Shown here piece by piece: positions 25,419-34,511 of a stretch of DNA of 64,000 bases; position 1 is the stretch's first letter, and the number at the start of each line of letters is the position of its first letter. A model generated the notes under the pieces. It was not told the origin of the DNA, searched no databases, and saw only the letters and a list, made by a program, of their open reading frames with translations. The position numbers and the translations under genes are program-made. Source of the stretch: 20CM-2-55-15 sp964633285 (GTDB taxonomy: Bacteria > Acidobacteriota > Terriglobia > 20CM-2-55-15); the NCBI GenBank assembly GCA_964633285.1, contig CAZWGA010000001.1, positions 190,933-254,932 of the forward strand, given 5' to 3'.

Positions 25419-27023
25419 ATGGCTTATTTGGAACCGAAGTTAGTCGTCAAGCCCACCCAAAAGCAGGTTCTCACTCCTGGACTCGTACAGATGGTGAGCC
25501 TGCTCACGCTCAATAAGCTTGAGCTGACTGAGATGATCCAGCAGGAACTGGTTCAGAATCCTGTGCTGGAGGAAGGCACCGAAATCGTTGAGACCGCCGA
25601 GCCCACCGCCGAAATGCGCGACGCGGATGGGGCACCGGAACAGGCCGTGGCAGAATCCTCTGAAGGGGATAGTTCCGATGCCGAATACCAGGCTCTGAAC
25701 GAAGCTGCCGCGCGCGACCATTGCGTCGGAGAACCGGAGCCAAGCGCCGAAGGAACCGTTGAGGTTGCGGCGCCGGCAGCGCCGGAACCGGAGCCCACCG
25801 CGGACGATCCGTACGGTGACATCGATTTTCAGAGTTTCGATCAATACCTCAACGACGGCGCTTCCCGGCCTCGCGAAACTGAGGTTTTTGAAAAACCATC
25901 CTTCGAAAATTTCCTGGCGAAGCCGCAAACACTGACCGATCACCTCGAATGGCAGCTCGGTTTGGCTACCGTTGAGGAAAACATTCGTCTCGCATGCCAT
26001 TCGATTATCGGAAACCTCAACGAAGACGGTTATCTGCTGGCCGTCGACGAAAACGGGCGCGAAGTCCCAATCACGCTCGAGGAGATTGCGGAAAGCGGAG
26101 AGCACACTCTGGAAGAAGTGCAGAAAGCTCTCGAGGTTGTTCAGCATTTCGACCCGCCGGGAGTTGCGGCGCGCGACCTTTGCGAGTGCCTGATGATTCA
26201 ACTGGTGTTTTTGGGTGAGGATGAAAGCATTGCGGTGGACATCGTCCGTGATCATCTGCACAAGCTACAGAACAAGCAGTTCAAGGAAATCGCTAAAGCG
26301 CTCAATAAGCCGCTCGACGTCATCATGGAAGAGGTGGAAATCATCAAGCACCTCGATCCGCGGCCCGGCCAGAAATACAACAAGATGCAGCCTCGTTTGA
26401 TCGAGCCGGATGTGTTCATCGTCAAAGTCGGCGGCCAGTACACCGTTGTGACGAATGAGGACGAAGTTCCGCAGCTTCGGCTCAGTCCAACGTACCGCCA
26501 CATGCTGGAGCGCGATTCGTTGAACAAAGAGGTGAAGAATTACGTCAAGGATTGTTTCAAGTCGGCAGTGCAGCTTTTGAAGAATATCGAACAGCGCAAG
26601 CACATTATCGTGAAAGTCTGCGAGGCGATCATCCGCCGGCAAACTGATTTTCTCGACAGGGGCATCGATCAGCTCAAGCCGATGATGATCAAAGACGTGG
26701 CAGAAGAAGTCGGTGTCCATCCATCGACGGTCAGCCGCGCGGTTGCCAACAAATTTGCCCATACGGCGCAGGGCGTGTTTGAATTGCGATATTTCTTTTC
26801 CGAGGCGGTAAATGGTCCGCTCGGCAACGGAACTTCATTGCTCATCGTGAAGCGGAAAGTGAAAAAGTATATCGAGACTGAAGATCCGCGAAATCCGCTG
26901 ACGGACGAGAAAATCGCCCAAATGCTCAAAGAAGAGGGCATTTCTGTCACGCGCCGGAGCATTACAAAATATCGGGAAGATTTAAGGATACCCAGCACAC
27001 ACCAGCGTCGCGTCAGATCCTGA
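25419..27023 (+). CDS. rpoN: RNA polymerase sigma-54 factor RpoN
   Basis: A 534-residue sigma-54. Region I is Gln/Leu-rich (QKQVLTPGLVQMVSLLTLNK, MIQQELVQNPVLEEG), followed by an acidic, Pro-rich region II (about 55-140), the core-binding domain, an HTH (IKDVAEEVGVHPSTVSRAVA) and the RpoN box near the C-terminus (TRRSITKYRE, consensus ARRTVAKYRE). It starts 21 nt after lptB and precedes hpf as usual. No enhancer-binding protein is in the window. Confidence 0.97.
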   Translation: MAYLEPKLVVKPTQKQVLTPGLVQMVSLLTLNKLELTEMIQQELVQNPVLEEGTEIVETAEPTAEMRDADGAPEQAVAESSEGDSSDAEYQALNEAAARDHCVGEPEPSAEGTVEVAAPAAPEPEPTADDPYGDIDFQSFDQYLNDGASRPRETEVFEKPSFENFLAKPQTLTDHLEWQLGLATVEENIRLACHSIIGNLNEDGYLLAVDENGREVPITLEEIAESGEHTLEEVQKALEVVQHFDPPGVAARDLCECLMIQLVFLGEDESIAVDIVRDHLHKLQNKQFKEIAKALNKPLDVIMEEVEIIKHLDPRPGQKYNKMQPRLIEPDVFIVKVGGQYTVVTNEDEVPQLRLSPTYRHMLERDSLNKEVKNYVKDCFKSAVQLLKNIEQRKHIIVKVCEAIIRRQTDFLDRGIDQLKPMMIKDVAEEVGVHPSTVSRAVANKFAHTAQGVFELRYFFSEAVNGPLGNGTSLLIVKRKVKKYIETEDPRNPLTDEKIAQMLKEEGISVTRRSITKYREDLRIPSTHQRRVRS

Positions 27024-27049
27024 TCCTATCCATTGATGGAGGGTTGCCT

Positions 27050-27598
27050 ATGAGTGTCGATATCACGGGGCGCCACATTGAAATCACCGAGCCATTGCGA
27101 AAGTTCACGACCGATCGTATCGAACGCCTGCGCGGAATCATCGACGAAGTCCAGGAAGTTCACTGCATTCTGAGTGTGGAAAAACACCAGCGGCATGTTG
27201 CTGAAGTGAATATCAAGACTCGAATCGATTTTCATCATGCTGCGGAAGTATCGACCGACATGTACACATCGATTGCCGCCGCCATCGACAAAGTCGAAAA
27301 ACAAATCCTCAAAAGCAAAGAACGAAAAGTGGCGCGCAAGCGGCACAACAATCATGGCGGAGAAATCATCACGACAACTTCCGTGGTTGAAGTCGAAGAG
27401 GTTCTCGGGCAACAGCTCCCGCGCATCATCCGCAATCACGAGGTTGCGGCCAAACCCATGAGTGTTGATGATGCCGCTGTCGAGATCGGAGGTTCGGGCC
27501 GCGACTTTCTGGTTTTCCGCAATGCGGATACGGAGCGTCTCAACGTTGTCTATAAACGCAGGGATGGAAATATCGGATGGATTGAGCCTGAAGCTTAA
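27050..27598 (+). CDS. hpf: Long-form ribosome hibernation promoting factor
   Basis: A 182-residue protein with an N-terminal HPF/RaiA domain (VDITGRHIEITEPLRKFTTD; KQILKSKERKVARKR) and the C-terminal dimerisation domain of long HPF (about 125-180; SVDDAAVEIGGSGRDFLVF, NVVYKRRDGNIGWIEPE), which makes 100S ribosome dimers without RMF. The frame opens at a TTG at 27044, but ATG 27050 has GGAGGG 6 nt upstream and is preferred. Position after rpoN is conserved. Confidence 0.95.
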   Translation: MSVDITGRHIEITEPLRKFTTDRIERLRGIIDEVQEVHCILSVEKHQRHVAEVNIKTRIDFHHAAEVSTDMYTSIAAAIDKVEKQILKSKERKVARKRHNNHGGEIITTTSVVEVEEVLGQQLPRIIRNHEVAAKPMSVDDAAVEIGGSGRDFLVFRNADTERLNVVYKRRDGNIGWIEPEA

Positions 27599-27602
27599 AT
27601 TC

Positions 27603-27667
27603 GGTGTCAGAGGCCTGAATCCCCCTAATTACCGTTCAAATCCAGGTAAATTCCGGGCTCTGACACC
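27603..27667. repeat. Inverted repeat with GGTGTCAGA ends between hpf and rapZ
   Basis: 27603-27620 and 27650-27667 pair over 18 bp with two mismatches, and an inner AATTACC/GGTAAATT pairing is possible. The outer ends GGTGTCAGA...TCTGACACC recur at 52436-52477. It ends 6 nt before the rapZ start and may act as a spacer hairpin or mark a mobile palindromic family. Confidence 0.75.
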
Positions 27668-27673
27668 CACGCC

Positions 27674-28543
27674 ATGCAGCCATCGTCTTTCATCATCATC
27701 ACGGGTTTCAGCGGCTCTGGAAAAGGAACCTTTCTTCGAGCCCTTGAGGATCGCGGGTTCTTCTGTGTCGATAATCTTCCTCTCGGCCTTCTCAGTAAGT
27801 TCCATGAATTGATTTCGAAGTCTGAAGATGAGGCGGCCAAAGCGGCGGTCGTCATCGATGTTCGGGAAGGCCAGACTCTGAGCGATTTTCCGTCCGTTTT
27901 CGCGGAGCTGAAGAAAACTCCATCCCTGCCCGTGTCGTTGTGGTTTCTCGAAGCTTCCGACGATGTCCTTGTCCGGCGTTTCAGCGAAACGCGCCGGCCG
28001 CATCCGATCGATCCGAATCGGCCCGTTCTGGAAGCGATTGCGCTCGAGAGGGAATTGCTGGCTCCCATCCGCGCGATGGCCGATCAGATCCTGGATACTT
28101 CGCGTTTCACGATTCATGAATTGCGGCAACACGCCGTGCGCCTGTTTGAAGAAAAGGAAGCGCAGCATCTTCTGGTGTCGCTTGTCAGTTTTGGATTCAA
28201 GTATGGAGTTCCAATAGATTCGGATCTTGTGTTCGATGTGCGATTTCTGCCGAATCCGAACTTTGTGCCCGAGCTGAAACCATTAACAGGCGCGGATCCT
28301 CCGGTCATCGATTACATGAACTCGCACGCGGTCACGAAGGATTTTCTGGACAGGGTTATCGCATTCGTCGACTTTTTGCTGCCTCAGTACGAAGGCGAAG
28401 GCAAGTCCTACGTCACGATTTCCATCGGTTGTACAGGCGGACGTCATCGCTCGGTTTTCATTGCCAATGCGATTGCGAAACACGTGGCAGACGAGAAATA
28501 CCGTGTGAAGGTTTCGCATCGCGACTCGGAAAAGAAGGGTTAA
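27674..28543 (+). CDS. rapZ: RNase adapter RapZ
   Basis: In enterobacteria RapZ guides RNase E to the GlmZ small RNA and controls glucosamine-6-phosphate synthesis. The 289-residue protein has the Walker A GFSGSGKGT (11-19), FFCVDNLPLGLL, the DVRFLPNPNFVPEL block and the C-terminal signature ISIGCTGGRHRSVF. Its ATG directly follows an inverted repeat. The genes that usually separate hpf from rapZ, ptsN and hprK, are absent. Confidence 0.95.
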   Translation: MQPSSFIIITGFSGSGKGTFLRALEDRGFFCVDNLPLGLLSKFHELISKSEDEAAKAAVVIDVREGQTLSDFPSVFAELKKTPSLPVSLWFLEASDDVLVRRFSETRRPHPIDPNRPVLEAIALERELLAPIRAMADQILDTSRFTIHELRQHAVRLFEEKEAQHLLVSLVSFGFKYGVPIDSDLVFDVRFLPNPNFVPELKPLTGADPPVIDYMNSHAVTKDFLDRVIAFVDFLLPQYEGEGKSYVTISIGCTGGRHRSVFIANAIAKHVADEKYRVKVSHRDSEKKG

Positions 28544-28552
28544 CATCTACCC

Positions 28553-28963
28553 ATGATTGGTGGTCTGATCGTCACCCATGGCCGGCTGGCAATCGAGCTT
28601 TTGAATGCGGCCGAAATGATCGTCGGCGAAATCCATCACATCGCGGCGGTCTCATTGGGATGGCACGATGACGTCGATATGGCCACCAGCATGATCGAAA
28701 AGGCGCTCGATCGCGTAAAGGGCCCCGATGGCGTCCTGATTTTGACCGACATGTTTGGCGGGACGCCGACAAATATTTCTTCGACCTTCCTGGATCAGGA
28801 CAAGGTGGAGGTTGTGACGGGCGTCAACCTTCCGATGCTGATCAAATTCGCCCAGTTGGGCGAGGGACAAACGCTATCGGCGGCAGCCCGGATCGTCCGT
28901 GAACAGGGACAAAGCAGCATATACATCGCGAGCCAACTGCTAGCGCCCAAGCCCCAATCATGA
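28553..28963 (+). CDS. PTS EIIA component, mannose/fructose (EIIA-Man) type
   Basis: A 136-residue EIIA-Man fold protein: GGLIVTHGRLAIELLNAAEM with the phosphorylatable His9, then VLILTDMFGGTPTNISSTF. There is no EIIB, EIIC or EIID near, so it probably has a regulatory role downstream of EI and HPr, as in many alpha-proteobacterial and acidobacterial systems. It overlaps HPr by 4 nt. Confidence 0.9.
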   Translation: MIGGLIVTHGRLAIELLNAAEMIVGEIHHIAAVSLGWHDDVDMATSMIEKALDRVKGPDGVLILTDMFGGTPTNISSTFLDQDKVEVVTGVNLPMLIKFAQLGEGQTLSAAARIVREQGQSSIYIASQLLAPKPQS

Positions 28964-29223
28964 AGGAAAAGGAAGTGGTGGTTGGGCACCGGCTCGGCAT
29001 TCATGCCCGCGCTGCTGCAAGATTGGTGAAGCTTTCATCGAAGTTTCAGTCCACCATCATTCTGTCCCGGCCGGATCCGGCGAACCCCATCGAAGCGGAT
29101 GCTCGCAGTATTTTGAGTATCCTGCTCCTTTCTGCAGGATACGGTTCAAGGGTTAACGTTCGGGCGAGTGGGTCCGATGAAGAACAGGCAGTCGACAGCA
29201 TCTGCGATTACCTGGCTGGGTAG
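28960..29223 (+). CDS. ptsH: Phosphocarrier protein HPr
   Basis: An 87-residue HPr with the active His15 in GHRLGIHARAAARLV. The regulatory serine is retained in DARSILSILLLSAGYGS (Ser50, displaced from 46 by a four-residue insert at RPDPANP). A Ser of this type is a target of HPr kinase, yet hprK is not in the cluster. It lies between EIIA and EI with short or no spacing. Confidence 0.95.
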   Translation: MKEKEVVVGHRLGIHARAAARLVKLSSKFQSTIILSRPDPANPIEADARSILSILLLSAGYGSRVNVRASGSDEEQAVDSICDYLAG

Positions 29224-29226
29224 AGC

Positions 29227-30951
29227 ATGAGTGAGTTCAGGGCGGAACGCGTCATTCACGGAGTTGTGGCTTCGGTCGGGACGGCCATCGGAAAGGCCGT
29301 TAGAACGTTCGATCCGCTGTTTGTGTCGTTCAATTTGAAGCTGCGGCCCGATCAGGTTCGAAAGGAAATCGAGCGATTCCGCGGTTCGATTGAAAAATCG
29401 CGCGAGCAGTTGAAACGAATGCAGTCGCAGCTCAGGCGCAAAAGCGGGCCCGAATCGTCGTTTCTCATTGACGCGCACCTGCTTGTGCTCGAAGACCGGC
29501 TGTTTGTCGATCGCATTGTTGAAAAGATCGAAACCGAATCCATCAATTCGGAATGGGCGATTCAGCAAGTCAGTGATGACCTGTTTCAGGCTTACGACCG
29601 CCTTGACGATGAATATCTCCGCGAGCGGCGCGGCGACCTCGAAGATATCGTTCGAAGGTTGTTGCATAACCTGCAGGCAGGTCCCGCCGTTGCGGTTCAG
29701 AAGTTTCCCTACGATGCGGTTCTGATCGGGAAACTCGTTCCCCCGTCGACATTGTTTGAGCTGCGTTCACAGCGTATTGTCGGCCTCGCAACCGAAACCG
29801 GAAGCCCCTTGTCGCACACCGCGATTATGGCCCGCTCCCTGGAGATCCCGGCGGTTATGGGCGCGCCCGGATTGGCGGACGTTTCTTCCGGCGATCTGCT
29901 GATCGTCGATGGAGAGCGCGGTGTTGTGATTTGTTCGCCGTCGGAAGAGACGCTGTCGGCATACAAAAGCCACGATCGCGACGGTAGAAAGCTCAAGAGG
30001 AAAACGCGCGATTCGATGCCGTCGCCTCCGGTGACCGAGGATCGGATTCCTATTTCGCTGGGCGCCAATATCAATTTCAGCGAAGAAGTTCAGGCTGCCG
30101 TTTCGAATGGTTGCGAATCGATTGGACTGTATCGAACCGAGTTCGATTTTTTCCGCGAAGGCAAACAGCCGGACGAAGCATCGCTCGTGGCGGACTATTC
30201 TCTTGTTCTGAAAGCCGCGAAAGGAGCGCCGGTGACTTTCAGGACCATCGACGTCGGCATCGATCAAAAGAGTTGGGACGGCATGAATCCGAATCTGGGA
30301 GTCCGTGGTTTGAGGTTCTGCCTGGAGAATACCGAGATTTTCAAAAAACAGCTTCGAAGCGTCTATCGCGCTTCGAAGAACGGTCCGGCAAGAATCCTGC
30401 TGCCGTTTGTTTCGACGGTGGACGATCTCGACGCCGCGCGCGAAATTATCTGCGAAGTTCAAAGCGAGCTGGATGCGCGGCATCAGCCCTACGATCCGCG
30501 CATTCCGGTCGGCGTTATGATCGAGACTCCAGCGGCTGCCCAGACCTGCGACCTGATGGCCTCACGCGTGGACTTCTTCTGTCTGGGAACGAATGACCTC
30601 ATCCAGTACTACCTGGTGATCGACAGGTCCGATCAATCGGTGGCCCATTTGTACAATCCGTTTCATCCCGCCATTCTCCGTTGTCTCGATCAGGTATACA
30701 CTTTGCTTCGTCCCACGGGAAAGCCGGTCACGGTTTGCGGCGAAATGGCGGCGGATCCGCCATCGGCGGCGGTATTGCTGGGTTTGGGTTTTACTTCGTT
30801 GTCGGTCAGTCTGGCGGCCTATCCCAGAATCAAACGGCTGATCCGTTCGGTTTCCATTGGCCGGCTTCGCGAACTGGCGGCCGAAATATTGAAGATGCAA
30901 AAACCAAAAGAAGTCGAAGCGAAAATCCGGGCAGCGATTTTCCGGTCATGA
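29227..30951 (+). CDS. ptsI: PTS phosphoenolpyruvate-protein phosphotransferase (Enzyme I)
   Basis: Enzyme I takes phosphate from PEP and hands it to HPr. The 574-residue chain has the swivelling domain with active His197 in GSPLSHTAIMARSLEIPAV, the linker, and the PEP-binding TIM barrel (IGLYRTEFDFF; VGVMIETPAAAQTCDLMASR; FFCLGTNDLIQYYL; VTVCGEMAADP). No GAF domain is present, so this is the classic rather than the PtsP form. Its stop overlaps the MsbA-like start by 4 nt. Confidence 0.96.
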   Translation: MSEFRAERVIHGVVASVGTAIGKAVRTFDPLFVSFNLKLRPDQVRKEIERFRGSIEKSREQLKRMQSQLRRKSGPESSFLIDAHLLVLEDRLFVDRIVEKIETESINSEWAIQQVSDDLFQAYDRLDDEYLRERRGDLEDIVRRLLHNLQAGPAVAVQKFPYDAVLIGKLVPPSTLFELRSQRIVGLATETGSPLSHTAIMARSLEIPAVMGAPGLADVSSGDLLIVDGERGVVICSPSEETLSAYKSHDRDGRKLKRKTRDSMPSPPVTEDRIPISLGANINFSEEVQAAVSNGCESIGLYRTEFDFFREGKQPDEASLVADYSLVLKAAKGAPVTFRTIDVGIDQKSWDGMNPNLGVRGLRFCLENTEIFKKQLRSVYRASKNGPARILLPFVSTVDDLDAAREIICEVQSELDARHQPYDPRIPVGVMIETPAAAQTCDLMASRVDFFCLGTNDLIQYYLVIDRSDQSVAHLYNPFHPAILRCLDQVYTLLRPTGKPVTVCGEMAADPPSAAVLLGLGFTSLSVSLAAYPRIKRLIRSVSIGRLRELAAEILKMQKPKEVEAKIRAAIFRS

Positions 30952-32723
30952 AAGCGCCGTTCAGACTGCTTTGGTCCTATGTGCGGCCCTATTCGTGGCT
31001 TCTGGGGGGAGCTGTCGTTCTGGTTGCGATTGTCGGTCTGCTGGAGGCTGCAACACCTTTCCTCATCGGGCTTGTGTTTGACACCATGCTTGGGGCCGCA
31101 GACATACCCACGATAACGATTCCTTTTTTCAACCTTCATATCAATATCGCTGCCGCCGATGGAAGAATGTTTCTGCTCATGTTGATAGCAGCCACGGCGA
31201 TTAAAGTGACCGCCGAATATGGATCGACGTATGCGAGCGTTCATGTCGGGCAATCCGTTGTTCGCAATATCCGTAATGATTTGTTCCAAACAATTCTCCA
31301 GCAGCCTCTCGGCTTCTTTCACTTCAATCCCACAGGTGAACTGATCTCGCGTGTTTCGACGGACGTGGATCGCGTCGAACTTGCGGCTTCCGTGACGTTG
31401 TCGGAGTTCCTCAAGCAAACCGCGATTCTTCTTTTCATGGTTTTCACTGTTTTTGTCATCGACTGGAGGCTGGCGGCGACGTCCGCGATTCTGGCTCCGC
31501 TTGTCTTTCTGCCTGCTGTCTGGTTTGGAAAACGACTTCGTGCCTTGAGTCATTCCAATCAGCAGGAGATGGCCGAGATGGCCAACATTTTGTACGAAGG
31601 TATCGAGGCGAACCGAGTCGTCAAGTCATTCACGATGGAGTCCAATGAAGCGCAACGCTTTCGAACCGTGACACAGCGCATTTTCCGGCTCAATGTCCGG
31701 GAACTCATGACGGCATCGCTGTCGTCGCCGCTGATGGAGGTTCTCGGCGTTCTGGTGGTGGCCGGTTTCCTTGTTTATGCCCGCACGCAGGTCGTCGGTC
31801 AGCGCATGACTGCGGGATTGTTTATTGCGTTCGTTATCGGATTGATCAAGCTCTACGATCCTGTGAGGCGGATGAGCGGCATCAACAACTCATTCCAGCA
31901 GGCCTTTGGAGCCTCGAGCCGGATATTCGAGATTCTGTGTCTGGAGAAAGAGAAAGACACCGGCGAAAAGACTCTGGGCGGCTGCAAAGGATCGATCGAG
32001 TTCAATGACGTCCAGTTTGGATACACGCCGGGGCAGAGTGTCATCAACGGCGTTTCTTTCAGCGTTAATCCAGGCGAAGTCCTGGCGATCGTCGGTCCCA
32101 GCGGAGTTGGAAAAACGACGCTTGTGAACCTCCTGCCGCGCCTGTATGAAGCGACGGCCGGAGAGATTCTCATCGACGGACAGAATGTGCGCGGCTTCAC
32201 TCTCGCTTCCCTTCGAAAACAGATTGCGGTGGTGACTCAGGACGTTATTCTTTTCAACGATACCGTTCGAGCCAACATCAAGTATGGCGACACACGCGCC
32301 AGCGACGATGCCGTGATGGGCGCGGCAAGGGCCGCGCTCGTCGACAGTTTTGTGGCCGACTATGATCTTCGATCCGGCGAAAGGGGATCTCGATTTTCCG
32401 GTGGTGAGCGTCAGCGGATCTCCATCGCCAGGGCTTTGCTGAAGAATGCGCCAATCCTGATTCTGGATGAAGCCACGTCTGCGCTTGATGCCGAATCGGA
32501 GGTTCTGGTCCAGCAGGCGCTGCAGAATCTGATGGAGGGACGAACAACGATCGTCATCGCTCACCGGCTTTCCACAGTGCGCCGCGCCGATCGCATCATT
32601 GTTCTTGCGGACGGTAGAATCAAAGAATCCGGCACGCATGAAGAGCTTGTGCTTCGGCGCGGGCTGTATTGGAAGCTGTACAATCTCCAATTTCAGGACG
32701 ACTTGAAGGACGTGAATTCATGA
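30948..32723 (+). CDS. MsbA-like ABC transporter (fused membrane and ATPase domains)
   Basis: A 591-residue type IV ABC exporter: an ABC_membrane domain with six membrane helices (about 15-310) and a C-terminal ATPase with Walker A GPSGVGKTTL, Q-loop, signature FSGGERQRISIARALL and Walker B ILILDEATSALD. MsbA flips lipid A core across the inner membrane; the nearby lpt genes favour that role, but relatives export drugs or lipids and the call to lipid A is inference. The frame runs up to 30681, but the ATG at 30948 inside the EI stop begins the typical MKAPFRLLWSYVRPY. Confidence 0.88.
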   Translation: MKAPFRLLWSYVRPYSWLLGGAVVLVAIVGLLEAATPFLIGLVFDTMLGAADIPTITIPFFNLHINIAAADGRMFLLMLIAATAIKVTAEYGSTYASVHVGQSVVRNIRNDLFQTILQQPLGFFHFNPTGELISRVSTDVDRVELAASVTLSEFLKQTAILLFMVFTVFVIDWRLAATSAILAPLVFLPAVWFGKRLRALSHSNQQEMAEMANILYEGIEANRVVKSFTMESNEAQRFRTVTQRIFRLNVRELMTASLSSPLMEVLGVLVVAGFLVYARTQVVGQRMTAGLFIAFVIGLIKLYDPVRRMSGINNSFQQAFGASSRIFEILCLEKEKDTGEKTLGGCKGSIEFNDVQFGYTPGQSVINGVSFSVNPGEVLAIVGPSGVGKTTLVNLLPRLYEATAGEILIDGQNVRGFTLASLRKQIAVVTQDVILFNDTVRANIKYGDTRASDDAVMGAARAALVDSFVADYDLRSGERGSRFSGGERQRISIARALLKNAPILILDEATSALDAESEVLVQQALQNLMEGRTTIVIAHRLSTVRRADRIIVLADGRIKESGTHEELVLRRGLYWKLYNLQFQDDLKDVNS

Positions 32724-33622
32724 TCTACAGCATGACCGGTTTCGGCTCCGCGCGCGCGGAGGCTCAGAACCTGTCGACGTTGGTCGAGATCAAGAGCGTG
32801 AACCATCGATATCTGGATGTTCACATCAAGATTCCCGCTGAATATCAGAATTTTGAAAACATCATTCGGCAGAGAATCTCAGGCGCATTCAAGCGTGGCC
32901 GGCTGGATGTGTTCGTGCGAGTCGACTACAAGCGGGAGAACATCAAGCTGGATGTGAATCACAGCCTGATTCGCGCGTACGTCGAAATGATTTCGGGTTT
33001 GAAGAAGACTTATCCCGTTCAGGGTGATCTCACACTCGACATGATCACACGGTTGCCCGGCCTTGTGAGTGTTTCGAGCACAGACCTTTCGGCCGATGAA
33101 CTCGACCTCATCGGCAAGACGCTGGGAGAGGCAACCGATGCCGCATTGGCTCAACTCCGGCAGATGAGGACGACCGAGGGCAGAGCATTAATGGAAGACA
33201 TTGACCGGCGTCTCGGCAATATCGACAGGCATTTATCGACGATCCTTACTCATGCGATCGATTTTGTGGAACATTACCGGAAGCAACTGATCAGCCGTGT
33301 TACGGAACTCGCGCCTCAACTGGTTGGTGAAAGCGCGCACCGGCTCGAAACCGAAGCCCTCCTTTATGCCGAGCGAAGCGATATTGCTGAAGAAACAACG
33401 CGGCTCCGAAGTCACCTCGATCAGTTCGCCGGACTGAAAAACCTCCAGGACGAAACCGGAAAACGCATGGATTTCCTCCTTCAGGAAATGAATCGTGAAG
33501 TCACCACGATCCTTTCGAAAACTTCCGGCCTGAATGAACTGGGTGTCGGCATCGGCCAGGCGGCCATCGAAATCAAAGTCGAAATCGAAAAGCTTCGCGA
33601 ACAAGTCCAGAACATTGAATAA
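32720..33622 (+). CDS. yicC: YicC/YloC-family endoribonuclease
   Basis: A 300-residue protein with the family N-terminus MIYSMTGFGSARAE and C-terminus GQAAIEIKVEIEKLREQVQN. YicC relatives are endoribonucleases that act on small RNAs and mRNA. The true start is the ATG at 32720, overlapping the exporter stop, not the upstream 32669. Followed by gmk and rpoZ as in many genomes. Confidence 0.93.
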   Translation: MIYSMTGFGSARAEAQNLSTLVEIKSVNHRYLDVHIKIPAEYQNFENIIRQRISGAFKRGRLDVFVRVDYKRENIKLDVNHSLIRAYVEMISGLKKTYPVQGDLTLDMITRLPGLVSVSSTDLSADELDLIGKTLGEATDAALAQLRQMRTTEGRALMEDIDRRLGNIDRHLSTILTHAIDFVEHYRKQLISRVTELAPQLVGESAHRLETEALLYAERSDIAEETTRLRSHLDQFAGLKNLQDETGKRMDFLLQEMNREVTTILSKTSGLNELGVGIGQAAIEIKVEIEKLREQVQNIE

Positions 33623-33625
33623 GGG

Positions 33626-33655
33626 ACAAGGGGGCAGACCCCATGCCCACCTTGT
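33626..33655. repeat. Small nested palindrome between yicC and gmk
   Basis: ACAAGG (33626-33631) pairs with CCTTGT (33650-33655), and GGGG (33631-33634) can pair with CCCC (33639-33642). It occupies most of the 59-nt yicC-gmk gap. No T-run follows, so it looks like a repeat-type hairpin more than a terminator. Confidence 0.5.
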
Positions 33656-33681
33656 GGTAAGCTAAAGGTTTTCTAAGGTGA

Positions 33682-34299
33682 ATGCGAGGCAACCTATACA
33701 TCGTTTCGGCTCCATCAGGGTCCGGTAAGACCACGTTACTTCAACACTTACTTCGCAGTTTCAAGGATCTCAGGTTTTCCGTTTCATACACGACCCGAGG
33801 GCCTCGCCCGGGGGAGCAGAACGGTGTGGATTATTTTTTTACGGATCGGCAGGCATTTCTGAATCTGGCCGAACGAGGGGAATTGCTCGAGTGGGCCGAG
33901 TTCAACGGCCAGCTTTACGGGACCGCAGCAGCGTTTGTCTATGAACAGCTTGAGCAGGGGAGAGACGTCATTCTCGACATCGATGTTCAGGGCGCCCACC
34001 AGGTGAAATCGAAGATGGCCGACGCGATCGCCATCTTTGTACTGCCGCCGTCTTTTGCAGAATTAGAACGCCGGCTGAAGGCGCGCATGATGGAGCCCGA
34101 TGATGTGATTCGCCGGCGGCTGGAGATTGCGAAGGGCGAGATCCGTTATTACCGTGACTACGACTACATTGTTATTAACGACATTTTGCAGAATTCTGTG
34201 CTGCTCCTCGAATCCATTGTCCGCAGCGGCACCGCTGTACCGAAGCGCCAGGAAGATCGCATCGAGGAGATCATTGCTTCTTTCGGAGGTTTAGCTTGA
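33682..34299 (+). CDS. gmk: Guanylate kinase
   Basis: Phosphorylates GMP to GDP. The 205-residue protein has the P-loop SAPSGSGKTTLL, the GMP-binding SYTTRGPRPGEQNGVDYFF and EWAEFNGQLYGT motifs, and the C-terminal IVRSGTAVPKRQEDRIEEI region. Starts at the ATG 33682 after an AAGGTGA sequence. Its stop overlaps the rpoZ TTG. Confidence 0.97.
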   Translation: MRGNLYIVSAPSGSGKTTLLQHLLRSFKDLRFSVSYTTRGPRPGEQNGVDYFFTDRQAFLNLAERGELLEWAEFNGQLYGTAAAFVYEQLEQGRDVILDIDVQGAHQVKSKMADAIAIFVLPPSFAELERRLKARMMEPDDVIRRRLEIAKGEIRYYRDYDYIVINDILQNSVLLLESIVRSGTAVPKRQEDRIEEIIASFGGLA

Positions 34300-34511
34300 T
34301 AACGATTCCCGACAATATCGACAGCAAATATCGTTTCGTCATCCTTTCGGCGCTGCGTGCCCGGCAGATTCAAGGCGGAAGCATGCCCAAGCTCAAGGAA
34401 CCGAGGCATAAAGCGACTCAGATTGCGCAGAAGGAAATTCTGCAGAACCTTGTTCAGTTTCGCATTCCCGAACGAGACGGTAAACCGAAGGAAGAACAAA
34501 GCGAAGAATGA
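34296..34511 (+). CDS. rpoZ: RNA polymerase omega subunit
   Basis: A 71-residue omega subunit (DSKYRFVILSALRARQIQGG; HKATQIAQKEILQNLVQF). It starts with TTG at 34296 overlapping the gmk stop; the GGAGG at 34284-34288 supports this start. Conserved gmk-rpoZ-coaBC order. Confidence 0.9.
   Translation: MITIPDNIDSKYRFVILSALRARQIQGGSMPKLKEPRHKATQIAQKEILQNLVQFRIPERDGKPKEEQSEE

Noticed and set aside
30681..30947. N-terminal extension of the MsbA-like gene
   Set aside because: It runs inside Enzyme I in another frame, while ATG 30948 gives the normal exporter N-terminus.
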